NCBI RefSeq assembly: GCF_905475395.1
Contig: NC_058337.1
Span: 28,482,983 to 28,546,982 of the forward strand
DNA: 64,000 nt
DNA from: Chrysoperla carnea
Lineage: Eukaryota > Arthropoda > Insecta > Neuroptera > Chrysopidae
Direction: 5' to 3'
The notes beneath the pieces were generated by a model that was given only the letters and a program-made list of their open reading frames with translations, ran no database searches and was not told the DNA's origin. The position numbers and the translations under genes are program-made. This document shows positions 13,336 to 25,831 of the stretch, piece by piece; positions within the stretch are counted from its first letter, which is position 1; each line of letters starts with the position of its first letter.

Positions 13336-13975
13336 CTTAAACAAGTGAAAACAAACAATTGACTGAGTTAATTGTTGAAATACCATGAATAGTCAGTGTT
13401 GATTTCTTTATCACATAACACATACAAACATGTGACACATACATAACTAATAAAGTATAGTACATATGTAAATGACTTTATAGGTTTCTGCATTACCGAC
13501 CGACATTTAGTGTATGGTTTGTTAACATATTATAAAATTTCCGCCTAATTGGCGCCCTCACGGGTAAACAGTGATGTTTACGAAAAAATGTTTCAAACAA
13601 AAGTTGTTTAATTTTTGATAAGGAACATTTTTTACATTTAAACTTTTGTTCTATCTCTAACGGTTTATAAGATGGGTCCTACGGACCCAAGACCCAATTG
13701 ACCTATGATGCTCATTTACGAACTTGACCTCACTTTTTATGTCCTGAGTACGCTATAAAAATTTCAGCTCGATATCTTTTTTCGTTTTTGAGTTATCGTG
13801 TCCACAGACGGACGGACGGACGGACGGACAACCGGAAATGGACTAATTAGGTGATTCTATGAACACCTATGACAAAATTTTTTTCCTAGCATCATTATTT
13901 TTAAGCGTTACAAACTTGGGACTAAACTTAATATACTATGTATATTTCATATATGCATGGTATAAAAAAAGGGAG
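13336..13975 (+). repeat. 'GACGGACGG' interspersed repeat, longest copy
   Basis: About 640 bp. It starts with AAACAAGTGAAAACAAACAA, has GTGATGTTTACGAA in the middle, then a GGAC tetranucleotide run at about 13808-13830, and ends near CATATATGCATGGTAT. Related copies occur at 15551-15735 and 22531-22842 on + and at 42092-42912 and 60298-61130 on -. There are no long terminal inverted repeats and no open frame, so a non-autonomous element is likely. Class undetermined. Confidence 0.8.
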
Positions 13976-15550
13976 AAATGACATTTTGAAGAAAAATAGA
14001 AAAAATTAAACGGGTGTTGGTACAAAAGAAGTCATGAGAAGTCAATTGAACACATCAGTACAAATAGCTGTTACACATTCTGTTTACAGAAGCATTTACG
14101 GTCTTATGATTTTAAAAAACTTTCAGAGAAGTGTACATTTTTAGACCATGGGTCTATTTTTAATTAAGGGTAAATCATGGATTTTGATAAAAGAATAAGG
14201 AAGGTCTCGCGGACCGACAGAAAAAGTCTAGATAAATAATATATAAGATCATTATTTCTGAACATATCAATATTTTTTTTAGTTGAATATTGGCTCATGA
14301 TTTAATTATTATTAATGAAATTAGAGGTTATAGGTTAATACAATGTTTAAGTATTATACACTGTTGTTACAAATAGTGCACGAATATAGCAGCATGTTTT
14401 TATGCACTTGACTATAGGGAGTGTACTCCCTTCAGGTGAATAGTTAAGGAGATATAAACGAGATTTATAAATTTCTAATTAAAGTATTTCACAGCTTTAG
14501 GATAGCTAACAATATACACCACTTTCAAGTCTCATCCCTAATTTCTATTTCGAAAACGGTAAATGATGCAAAAAATTGTTTCTTAAAATACTAACAATAA
14601 TTTTCCAAAACACTTTTCGGAAAACCTAATGGAATGAATATTGGTAGAATCAGGTCGTTATTTATGGTACGGAGGTACGGATAAATGTATTATTCTCCAA
14701 GTATAAGAAAATTGATAGTTTGAAACAGAAAAGGTTGCTTTATTTATTGGAGGAGAACTTATACTTAAGCAAATCTTTTTTTTTATCTTCCATTGTAAAA
14801 TATTCAATTTAATATAATTTCAGTTTTACGCAACTCAAATTTGTTTCTTGGAAAACTTGAATCAACACAACATAAAAAGTTTTCTTGAAAATTAAATGAA
14901 AATTCTTTGCTAAAAAACAAAAAACATTACATTTTGGCACGGAAGTAATTGAAAAAAATGTATGTAATTCGATGAAATCATTTGGCATAAAAGCAATTGT
15001 TTACGTCTGGTGGAAACTGATTAAAGCGTACATTTTCCATCATAACATATTTTTTAATATATTTTATGAATGAATCCACCCACATCCAAAAAAAAAGTAC
15101 ATCTGCACTTTAAAGTGAAACGAAAAATTACTTTAACAAAAAAAAAATCTTTAATAAATTTCTAAATAATTTAGAAAATAAATGAAAAATTAATTATAAT
15201 CGCGCATACTCAAATGTTTGATAATATTATGATATATTATATACCAACTCTACTTCACAAGCACTATTTACAGCATCCCACAGGAGTAAGACGGACGAAC
15301 AATGGATAAACAAGTCGTGGTGAATATGATCTTTGAAATGGAAACATACAACTTTCTGGGTAAATAAATTATTGTATTCATTGATGTAAATTCAAGTAAA
15401 ATTTATTTTATACAATTTTGCATTATAGTAAATTTAATGTTCACAACTTTAAAATCGTAAATATCTTGGTAATTATAATTAGATTTACAGAGCAAATGAA
15501 AAATGCTTTGCCCAGAATGAATATAAACGTTTCCTATACTAAAACTAATA

Positions 15551-15735
15551 AAAACAAGTGAAAACAAACAGTTGACTGAGTTAATTGTTGAAATATCATG
15601 TATAGACAGTGTTGATTATACTGTCACATTACACATACATACATGTCACACATATATTACTGATAATCTCTTATAATACATATAACACAATTTGCGCCCT
15701 TACAGAGACACAGTGATGTTTACGAACAGTGCTCC
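15551..15735 (+). repeat. Partial copy of the 'GACGGACGG' repeat
   Basis: It matches the first about 185 bp of the 13336 copy, from AACAAGTGAAAACAAACA to GTGATGTTTACGAA, and then diverges into unique sequence. It lies under 1 kb upstream of the neto start. Confidence 0.8.
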
Positions 15736-16587
15736 GGAGGTCATCTTCCTTCCAACAATTACAAATTTCGATCGAATTTTGTGTCAGTCTATTGAAATCG
15801 AAAAATTTCAAATTTTGTGTCGTTAATGCAGGCAAATATATACGCACACACATAAATTTTTTTAAATTATACTATCGTAGACACACACCTCTAAATGTAA
15901 AGAAAGATATAAAAAAAATTTCGATTTTCGGAGAAAATGCTTTAAATTTCAATCAGAAAATGAACAGACCGTTCCCGACTGACGAGATTCAATAGTGGTG
16001 GTATATGTTTTACCTCCTAAACGACGCCTCAATAACGTCGTATATAATATAGATGAATCCATTTTCACTAGTATTTGTGAGACAAGAAGACAGGAGGATT
16101 CTGGTCTGTCTGTCTCGATCTCAACGAATCCTATAACAATCGTCGTGTTGGCCTTCTACAATGTATTATTGATTTGAATAAAAAACGAATCGTAAATATT
16201 TTTTTTTTTCATATTTTTTAAATATAAAAAAAAACTGTAAATATTTACGAGTGTGGGAGGATAAATTAAAAAAAATAAAACAAATAATTAAAAAGAAATT
16301 AATTAAAATTAGTGTAAATTAAATGTAATATAATTAAAAATAACATAATTGTGTGTTTATAAATATTTGTGGAAATATTTTTATTAAAGTTATGATTTGT
16401 ACAAAGGAATGTGTGTTTAAGGTCTGTGATTGCGTTTATTTTTAACTTTATTCATATTGTTGCCAAAAATTATCATATTTTGTCAACATTATTTTTTATT
16501 CAAGAAAATGATTTTTAAAAATTAATTGATTGACCATAAAATCGATAATTATACTTTAAAAAAATATTTATATTAGAACAAAAGAAT
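15736..16587 (+). other. Region immediately upstream of neto coding start
   Basis: The part around 15960-16160 is GC-richer than its surroundings (for example CGACGCCTCAATAACGTCG and GGTCTGTCTGTCTCGATCTC), which would suit a 5' UTR or promoter. The short frames in it do not look like protein. No TATA box was assigned. Confidence 0.35.
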
Positions 16588-19500
16588 ATGGTGCAGATTT
16601 TTGAACGATTTATAACAAATTTTTGGTTGATTTATTTAGGTAACAAATTTTTCCATAAAAGAACATTTTTTTTATATTAAATTTTATAATAATTGATTGT
16701 TATTTTTATTATTAATTTTTAGTTATATATTTATCGGGAATTGTAAATGTTGGAGGAATTGAAGATGAAGTAATTCGAGGTAAATATTCGAAATTTGTTT
16801 TTAAAATAATTTTTAATTTTAATGATTTTTACAGAATTTTTACCTAAAAAAAATGATTTAACATCACCAACCCCATTTATACGACGAAATTCTTATAATA
16901 AATATGCAAAACATAAAAATGTTAAAAGGGAGACAAAACGGCCTTTCTTCGAATATGGGTCAATAGAAGGACCTTGTCGAAATTTTATTGAGGGTGATGT
17001 TGAAGCGCAAATGTTTACAACACCAGCATTACCTGATGATGACAAATATCCAAATAAAACAGATTGTGTACGAGTTATTGAAGGTAGGTCAGGATTATTT
17101 TATATTTAACGATATTACGACTAGATCAAAGGTGATTTAATTTAATTTAAATTTTCCCGCTCAAACATGTTAAATACGAGTGACGAAATAGTACAATAAA
17201 CGTGTTAAACCATATTTACCTATATAAGTTTTATTTATATATTTGTTAAACCAACATAATATGCCATGAAAATTACTTTTTCTCACCTCCGCGTAGGAAG
17301 TGTCAACTTTCTGCCTAATGTGCAAAACAAAATTGCCGCTTTCCGCCTCCGTCGGGGAGAAAAATAGTATACACACCACGGGAACAAGTGAAAAATGCCT
17401 CAAATCTCATTTTTACCATGAATGAACATGAGATCTAAGACATTCTATACTTTTGCTAACTAGGTGTGTTATATACTACTGAAAAAGTGATTAAACTGCA
17501 ATCATTACCGTTTCCACGGACGAAAAACTAATATTTCAGAAAATAAAAAATTCTCTTTTGAAATTAGTTAGACACTTAAAAAAGTCAATTATTAAGAAGT
17601 TAAAAGTCAAGTAAGTCGGTTCTAACTAAGCGCTTCCGAGCGGTAAACGCTCCCGTTGAATTTTTTTTTTGTCACTCCTTTTTGATTGATTGTTGCAGCA
17701 AATAAAATTTAAAAAAAATTGTAGGCCAGGCTGATTAACCATTTTCATAAATTATAAGTAAAGTGGATTTCTTTTGAAATGAGGGCGTGCTCTCTTATTT
17801 TTAAACATTTTTTAAAATAAATTATCCACGAAATATAATAGTTATTAAATTATTATTAAAAAATCGTTTTAGCCAATTATGTAATTGAGTCTTATATAGG
17901 CTTGTATAAAATAGATAAACTATATTATTTACAATAATCGTACGGACGAAATTATGACTTTTAGAAAGAATATTCAATTTTTCTATAACAATGTTAAACT
18001 CAATTAAATAATTGGCCAATTTTTAGACTCTATTATACTTTAATTCATTTATTTACTTCACGGCTAATTTAATATTTAATTCACTTTATTTGAATGGGTA
18101 TGGTTTAAGCCAAATAATTTTTTAAATTATAGTACTGTTTTTTTGGATATTTATAAAACGGAAATTAGATAAGAAAAAAAGTTTAGGGAAATGAAGTTAC
18201 TATTTACATAGAAGACACTTTCAGCTTTCAAATCACGTCTGGTAGACTTCTATGCGATAATTACTGCAAGAAAAGCTCGTACTCTAACGATAAATAGCGC
18301 TTTTTCTAAAGAAAATAACAAGCTTGCTAATGGTTATCGATTTTCATGCAAAATAATTTTTGTACTTTAAAGCAATAAAATTAATTAGAAAAATGTTTCC
18401 TACTCGTTTATTTTGATTTAAAGGTACATTTTAAGAAATTTGCAAGTGCATGTTTAGGAATGAGGACCAAAATTCTGTACCGGTGAGTGTATGTGAATTA
18501 AATGAATTAAAGAGACTCATATTTCGTCAAATATCTCGTTAAGAAAGTTTAATTGTAAAATATTGATAAAAAGGCCTGAAAAACTAAAAATCTAAAACAT
18601 TTTTGTTTTGCTCCCTTGCAAAATTTAGTTTTTGTGATATGGTATCCTTTTCTCTGGGCTACACAATTTTTGTACTAGGCTCTAATGTGGCGCTACTTTA
18701 AATTTACTTTTCCGACATCAGCGCTCCCATTTGATAACTTTATATTTTAACATAACTAATATTTTTTAAATGGAAATTAACATAATTGTTTATTTAAATT
18801 TTTTAGAAAATAGTATTAAATTTTCAATGTAAACCATATATACAATCCATAGACATATATGTCCATTTATAAAACTATATTAATAAAATAGTGTGTCGTT
18901 ACCCGGTACCTCCCTGAAATAAAAATCATGCACGGAGCGAATGTTAACTATTCACATCACACTTTAACATTTTTTTTTTAAATTTTAGCTCCAAAAGATC
19001 ATTTAATTTTATTGGATTTTCGTGAATATTTTGAATTGGAACAATCGCAAGACTGTAAATTTGATTATTTGGAGGTGCGTGACGGTGCTTATGGGTTTTC
19101 AGACTTAATTGGAGTATATTGTGGTGTTGGTTTTCCTGATATGATTACAAGTTCTGGACGATATTTATGGTTACATTTCAGTTCAGATGATAGCATAGAA
19201 TTACGTGGTTTTAAAGCAGTGTTTGAATTTGTACCACGGCCAACAAATAGTTAGTATTTTTATACAAATTATTATATGTTATTCAGTTACTGTATCTATC
19301 ATATTAAACAATTAGATAATGTCTGATGTATTGCATCAGACATAGCGCATGGAGAAGCGCATGTTCTCCATGCGCTTAACGAACCTTAAATGTGGGAATC
19401 GCTACAATTAAGGACGTTCCTCGGGAAGGACAAAAATATTACATTTTCTTAGGATCATTTTGAAATCGCGTATATGCATTCTCGTCAATGTTCTTTATAA

Positions 19501-22500
19501 GCAGGAAAATTTTAAATACCCCTTACGGTGCTAAATTTAAAGATTTAAGCTGTTAAAGTTTCCATTTTTAACAAGCAAATCCTATATTGAAGTGTTTTTA
19601 AAGGTATGCTTTACATAATAAAGCATACCTTGTTTCATAAAATAAGGCTAACTTTCATAGGATTAATTTGGAAAACTAATATTAAATATTTAAAAACATG
19701 ACAAATATTTTATAACAAGCGGAACTCGTTTTTCCATAAAATACATTTAAATTGAAGAAATGAGTGGCGTTTGTTTGTTATTTCTTCTAAAAGTGATTTC
19801 CTATAAATCTTTAGGCATCGATATTTCAAAACTCAAAGCATCGTGAATTTCTGCGCTCACTGATATTTAATTAATTTTAAAACTATATGGATTGTATAAT
19901 AATAATTTTTTATTTTAATACTAGTGGATCCGTGCGGAATTCTGCAGTACGCACCAAATCGTTTTGTGTGACAAAAAAAGTCTCAATTTTAGAGAAGCGG
20001 TATATTTTTATACCGTGGGTATATTTTTCGTCATTAGCCGACACGCAGAGTTTTAAAATGAAGGGTAAATCATGGAATTGATAAAAGTAGTAGTAATGAA
20101 TAGTAGCCTGGGCCGATTTCAGCACTACCAGCGCCTTGAGCAGTGCCGGAAACATCAGCCGGTGCTTTTTTCTGTTTTTTGGCGCAATTCCGTACAAATT
20201 TGTTTTTTTTTTCTTTTCCCTTTCTCATAAAAATTTTCCTTTTTTACTCTTCTTACCTGTGGCGCCCCGTCATATCTCACGCCCTGGGAGGTCAGCCAAC
20301 CTCACCCTACCCAACGCCTTTACTGATTGTAGCAGTTATATACGAAGTGGAAAACACGATGATTTTTGACGTAGTGAATTAAACTTTTTTATTTTTTTTT
20401 ATATTAATCTAAAAATAGTTAGATATTTCTTTGTCTATATCCTGAATACACAGCGCAAAGAAAATTTAAAGGCTTCAATCTGCGCATATACCTACTTATC
20501 AAAATTTGTTTCCGATGTTAATTTGAATATTAAATTGAGCTGTTTTTAAATCGATATTTCTTTAATTTTCGAATTTAAAAAAAATTTTATAATTTAATTT
20601 TAATGTTAGTTTTTTTTGTAAAGAAAAAACAATTGTAATGAGTTGATACAAAGATTCTGTAAATTAAATAATAAAAGTTATTATATAACTCAAGAAACGT
20701 TACAGAGACTCAGTCAGTCAATCAATTAGTTAATTGTTATTCATTCATTCAAGTCATCCAAGCATTATTATTTTTAATTTTTAGTTCCACCGGAATTTGA
20801 CGCCTGTGAAATAAATTACACCGATGTTGAAGGATTTATAAATAAAACCGACATATCAGATGAACGAATTAATAAATCCATCGATTACCGAGTGGCATTA
20901 GATTGTATGTGGACTATTACAGTTAAAGAAAATTGGAAGGTAAATTCTTGTTAATTCATCAAAGATTATGAAAAGAAAATAGCAACTACAGCTCTATGTT
21001 ATTATCCTTATGGAAAATATAGAACATTCGTACCAAATGGTATCTCGGAATCATTAAATGCAAGACCGCTTGATATTTTGGTGCCCATCCATACAATAAA
21101 AGAATGCGTAAACGAAGTACCACATACTCAAATTAACATCTGTCTTAAATAGTATACATCTAAATTTTAATAAGATCTCCTTTTTTTATTCCGCCCCCAC
21201 ATTAGTTCCATAGAATTAATAAAAAAAATGTCACTAAAAGAAATTTTAATTTTTCAGATTCAATTAAATTTTATAGATTATAAATTAGATCGACCAAATG
21301 AATGTGATAATAATTTCATTGATATATTTTCAAATAAAACGGATATACCATCAAGATTAAAAACTTTTTGTGGTTCCATACCCGATTCAGTGGCATCAAA
21401 GGGTAATATACTGTTCATTCGTTTTTATGCAGCTGTAAATGCGTTAAATTCAACATTTTCGATATTATATACGGCGTATCGAGACCGTGGTGAAACTGCT
21501 AAAAGTAAATTTACTTATTTATATTTCATTATATAATGCGATTTCTTAGTTAGAAAAAGGAATAATGTATGAAACTTTGCCAAAAAATGTATAAATGCAC
21601 GTTCCTTACACTAAGAAATCGTATAATGAGCCTGTCTAACATTTTTTTTTACATTATGCGTTTAGAAATATGGAAATATTATAAAATCACGTCACGTTTT
21701 CTTTAAGAATCGAATTATTTTTAAAATTAAAGACATTGATGCTGATCATTTACATCATTAACTGTAGAATTCCTTCAAAAAACGTTTTTTGTCTACTCCA
21801 AAATTTATTTTTACTGCAAAATGTAATTTTGCAACCCATTAAAAATTTTAAATACTGGTCATTTTGATTGAAATTTATTAAAAAAACTTTGAACTGGTAT
21901 GAATTGGTAAACAATTATTTTAATTTTCTGTTCATTGTAAAATTTACAAAAAATTTGTAAGCAGGCTCATTACATTTTATAAAGTGATCATGTTAATTTT
22001 TAACTTTAATATTAAACTTAATTTTAGATTGCAACGCTGGCGAATACGATTGTCAAGATAATACTTGTATTGATGATTCACTAAGATGTAATAATCGAAT
22101 TAATTGTCGTTATCGATGGGATGAGCAAGATTGTGTGGTAAGTTTAATGATGCATTTATCAGTCAGAAATTAAAACTACAACATGCGATAAATTAATCAC
22201 ATGCAGGTCCCTCGCTCGAAAAGTAGGTCTAGGCTCTAATTCTATTGCTAATTCACACCAATCACAGGAATTTTTTTAAAAACACAAACCTAGCCTACTC
22301 TATTAATTTTTATTCGTGTTCACATCGAAACATAACGATTTAAAGGTTTTTTTTTTTGAAATCTCCGAAATGGATCTCCGATAAAGAATACAAAACAAAT
22401 TTTTTACAAATTAGAGTTTAAAAAATGGTGGCTTTTAGGACGCCATGTATTTGGTTTTCGAAAATTTCGAAAATTATAGCATTTTAAAATCTAGCACTTC

Positions 22501-25500
22501 TTTTCGTTTTTTCGAGAATTTTTCCTAATTTGCAGTCTCACAGATAAACAGTGATGTTTACGAAAGCATGTTTCAGACAAAAGTTGTTTATTTTTTCATA
22601 AAGAACATGTTGCTTGCTCATTTACGAATTCAAACTTACTTTTTTTCTTCTCTATCTCTTTACGTTTTTGAGTTATCGTGATAACGGACGGGCGGACAGA
22701 CGGAAATGTACTAATTGCCTGATTTTATGAACACCTATACCAAAATTTTGTTCGTATTATCAATATTCTTAAGCGTTACAAGCGTTACAATTCTAAAATT
22801 AGTATACTTTGATATATATTTCATATATACAAGGTTATAAAAATTTTTATCATTCGAAGTAAACATGAATCAGAATTATCTGAGTAGGATAAGCACTCAC
22901 CGATTGGTGTGAGTGGCGCCATAGCTCGACCAAATTTTCAGACTGGGAACTGATGATCTGACCTAATACACGTGAACTCTTTGAAAGAATGAATTTCGAA
23001 ATCAATTTTCTATTCGATTAAATTTTGTTTATTTTTATTGTAGACTAAGAAAAAAAATCTTCCAGAACATATTATCATAATTATGGTTGTATTTTGTTTA
23101 ATTGTTTCTGGAATGTGTGCAGCATTTATATTTAACTGTGTGCGAAAATTAATGCGAGACCATCGGCTGATACAGGTGATTTTAATTTAAACATTTCTTC
23201 AAATAAAATATCAAGAAACTCATTAAATGATTGGATAAATCATACCTAGAATTTTACTATAAAAAACGGAGCGAATTTTTATGTATAAACAATAATTTAA
23301 ATAAATAAATAATTATTTAAATATATAAACAATAATTTAAATACAGTTAAAATAATGGGATAAGAGCTGCGTCTAGAAAAAATTGATTTCAATACAGCTG
23401 GAATCTGGATATTATATTTTTTATTGAAAATAAGAAGTGCGCATTCCTGAAAATAGCTTCGAAAATCGCCGATTTTAAAACCATTTCAAGACACTTTTTT
23501 AAAATCATTTTTCATGTTCTTTTAACAATATGAATTATCATTGCCAGACAGTTTTGCCGTTGTTAGCATCCCGCAAGATATTTCTCAAATTCTATATCCA
23601 TGGATAAATGGGCCCAGATTACTTGTTATTGAAAATTCTGATATAAAAATGTGGGTACAGTCTTGAAGGTTCATGTTCCAGTAATTTTAAATGTTTCCTT
23701 CTATAGCTGGCTCATAAAGGGCCTTCTTAACCCTTAGATAAAATCCATAATTATTTTTGGGACTCCTTTCATATTACTATATAAGTCGACTATTAAGCAT
23801 AAAACTGTAAATTTTTGTATTAACTGTTTTGTAGGAACATATACGGCAAAGTCGTGAAAATCGATTAGATGAAATTAAAAGTAGAAAAAAGAAATCGTCA
23901 TCATCAAAAGATGATTTAAAAAAATCAACAATATCGTTAATTGTACCGCCAACGGCCGTTACAATGCCACCACCTCCATTGCCACCTGCTCAAGTTATGC
24001 AGGGACGTATGTCACCAACGAACAGCGTACATTCTTCAAGTTCACAAGGTTTTCCAATACAAAACCCTTGTTATGTACCATCTAGAGGCTTACATCAAGA
24101 TTTAATTCCAATTTTAAAAGACACTAGTACAGGTTTTTATATTTTAAGGGCTATCCATTAATTACATCACATAAGTCTCTCCTCTAATATTGCGATTCCA
24201 CTTTTTGTAAGTTTAAATCCATTCATTTAAAATAATGAAAGAAATCGTTATCGTAATATAAACCTTTGTTAAATTTCCGGTTAAAAAAAATGCATTCGTT
24301 CTGTTGAAAATGTTATAACGTTTAAAAAATAAAATTATTATTTTTATCCATTTTTTATTCGTACAAAATGAACATTTCTCGAATGCTCCTTAGAAATATT
24401 TCGTTATCTATACACAGAGTGGGCCATTTTAATTTATTATGGCTAATAGCTCGTTTAAAGTTGCTGAATTTGATGGTGGAATTAATATTCTGACATCAAA
24501 TTGGACTTAGTTCTCCGCGTTGCTTTAATAGTCAATTTGGATCCTAACAGGTAAGAGTTAGAATAACACTTTAATTTAGAAATTTGATTCTTATAAAAAA
24601 ACTATCATTTTTTATTTAAAACATTTTTTCGCAAATCGTTAACTTTCGGTGAAATATGTTATTATTTATTAACTGAATGCCCTCTATTATCAAGAGCAAT
24701 AGAGGCCATTCGCTTGTACTCATGACTTTGTCATGGAATTCTAGTTTCAAGATCATTTGACCTTGATCTTCAAATGACCTTGTAAATTTACCTGGACTCA
24801 AAAGTTATTAACACAGACGAATAACCTTTGTTATTCTGAATAACTTTTGTCTACAAATTTTTCCTAAAGCCCAGCGTATTTTCTTTCGATTAAATACAAT
24901 TAATAATGTCATATATTTAAGTCACATTTCCTCCGAAAGCTAACGATTTTCGAGAAAATAATTTAAATAAAAAATGATAGCTTTATGAGGAAAAAACTTT
25001 CTAATTTAAAGTTTTATTCTATCTCTTACCTTTTAGGATCTAAATTGATTATTAAAGTAACCCGGAGAACTAAGTCAAATCTGATGTCAGAACTTGATGC
25101 CTCCCATCAAACTTTGCAACTGTTGTTTCAGTTATTTTTTGACTGGTTAATTATAAAACGAGCCATTAGCCATAATAGATCAATATGGTCCACCCTGTGT
25201 AGACGTAAAATTTTTGAGACATAAAAATTAACTTTTTAACGTGTTCACATCAATTTTCAGCAGATTTGCAATCGAATTGAATTGATTTTTTTACCTATCA
25301 CATCAGAGCACAATTTTTGGACTTTTTTACTGTCCTTTTTTATGTGATGGAATATATGAATGGCTTCATTATAAACTAGATCATATTTGAAGAAATTAAA
25401 TATTATGTTTTTGGTTTATTTTAGGAACTATGAATAGTTGTGAAGAAGGTCCAGAAGTTGTTCCAGAAATGTGTGACATGGCATGTCAAACACGTGAAAG

Positions 25501-25831
25501 TTTATTCACTACAACACCTCATCGAAGCCTATCAACATTTTCTGGTGGTAACAATAGTATAAATAATCAAAGTTATGGATGGAAAGTGCAAGCAAGTCAA
25601 CATTCCCAAGATAGCAGTAAACATACTAGTAATGATTTAAGTCAAACAACTTCACAACGATCACAACCACCGTATCGAGCGGAAGTGGCCATTGAAGTTC
25701 AACAGCAACAACCAGAAAAATCGGCTTCACCGGGTCACACAAATAAATGTCAAAAACAACATCGACCGCAACAACGACCATATAGTGTTCAAACGACAAA
25801 ATCAGCACCAGATGTGATTGTGACTCACTGA
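16588..25831 (+). CDS. Neto: CUB-CUB-LDLa-TM glutamate receptor auxiliary protein
   Basis: Neuropilin and tolloid-like proteins are single-pass membrane proteins. In Drosophila, Neto is required to cluster ionotropic glutamate receptors at the neuromuscular junction. Ten coding exons give 655 aa: 16588-16639, 16723-16779, 16835-17083, 18989-19249, 20785-20939, 21258-21504, 22028-22137, 23044-23175, 23835-24132 and 25425-25831. All junctions are GT-AG and keep frame. Domains in order: signal peptide (1 to about 30, hydrophobic core FWLIYLVIYL); CUB1 (about 84-203, with C84, FDYLEVRDG and the SSDDS calcium-site-like motif); CUB2 (about 214-333); a six-cysteine LDLa repeat (about 342-376, ending RWDEQDC); a transmembrane helix (about 387-409); and a cytoplasmic tail of about 246 residues, with a Pro-rich PPPPLPPA stretch and a Gln-rich section. 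The start is the only ATG giving a signal peptide. The first stop is TGA at 25829-25831, followed by a notable open extension. The CUB-CUB-LDLa-TM order makes the identification strong; isoform structure is not known from sequence. Confidence 0.93.
17084..18988 (+). other. neto intron 3 with a dispersed repeat
   Basis: 1.9-kb GT-AG intron splitting CUB1. It carries one copy of a moderately GC-rich repeat at about 17283-17450. The rest is AT-rich without genes. Confidence 0.8.
17283..17450 (-). repeat. Dispersed repeat (partner at 27.9-28.1 kb)
   Basis: The stretch shares CATGAGATCTRAGACATTCT, a GTGTGTATAC/GTATACACACC block and a CCGCCTCCGTCGG-type block with 27935-28125, in the opposite orientation. 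Frames read through it (minus strand) but are not conserved between copies, so this is a repeat rather than a gene. Confidence 0.6.
19320..19376. repeat. Two adjacent perfect hairpins
   Basis: TGTCTGATG (19320-19328) pairs with CATCAGACA (19334-19342). One base later, AGCGCATGGAGAA (19344-19356) pairs perfectly with TTCTCCATGCGCT (19364-19376) across a 7-nt loop. Perfect GC-containing stems back to back are unusual here. Confidence 0.9.
19601..19631. repeat. Perfect hairpin, 12-bp arms
   Basis: AAGGTATGCTTT (19601-19612) is exactly complementary to AAAGCATACCTT (19620-19631) with a 7-nt loop. It lies in the same intron as the double hairpin. Confidence 0.9.
20105..20345. repeat. GC-richer block, probable old mobile-element fragment
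   Basis: Within the AT-rich intron this block is distinctly GC-rich (for example GCCCTGGGAGGTCAGCCAAC and CCGGTGCTTTTTTCTG), with internal poly-T runs. Two overlapping open frames cover parts of it but do not resemble a protein I know. A transposon remnant is the simplest reading. Confidence 0.35.
21537..21633. repeat. Short inverted repeat in neto intron 6
   Basis: ATGCGATTTCTTAGT near 21537 pairs with ACTAAGAAATCGTATAAT near 21618, with about 60 bp between. It directly follows exon 6 and may be a very small foldback element. Confidence 0.6.
22531..22842 (+). repeat. Partial 'GACGGACGG' repeat in neto intron 7
   Basis: It matches the second half of the 13336 copy: GTGATGTTTACGAA, TTTTTGAGTTATCGTG, ACGGACGGGCGGACAGACGG, and the TTATAAACACCTAT-like and AAGCGTTACAA blocks. 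It lacks the 5' portion. Confidence 0.75.
24133..25424 (+). other. neto intron 9
   Basis: 1.3-kb intron in the cytoplasmic-tail coding region, almost filled by the foldback element at 24413-25199. Failure to splice it would end the protein ten codons later (stop at 24159-24161), giving a short-tail form. Confidence 0.8.
24413..25199. mobile_element. Foldback MITE with TA target duplication
   Basis: Almost the entire 787 bp is one inverted repeat: arms of about 370 bp around a short centre near 24800. The ends are CACAGAGTGGGCCAT at the left and the complement ATGGTCCACCCTGTG at the right, flanked by TA on both sides (24411-24412, 25200-25201). Shared internal blocks include CTGACATCARATTKGACTTA and TATCATTTTTTATTTAAA. 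No transposase frame is present. TA duplication and ends suggest mobilisation by a Tc1/mariner-type enzyme. Confidence 0.85.

Larger units (their letters stand above)
19250..20784 (+). other. neto intron 4, hairpin-rich
   Basis: 1.5-kb intron between the CUB domains. It contains three perfect hairpins (19320-19342, 19344-19376, 19601-19631). A GC-richer block at about 20105-20345 looks like an old retroelement or repeat fragment. Poly-T tracts interrupt that block. Confidence 0.75.

Noticed and set aside
19922-19946. ACTAGTGGATCC followed by GAATTCTGCAG looks like a cloning polylinker (vector contamination).
   Set aside because: A related stretch (CCCGTGCGGAATAAGC) occurs at about 12855, and GCAC(C/T)AAATCGTTTT recurs at 13306. 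The flanks are normal AT-rich genome, so it is part of a natural repeat.
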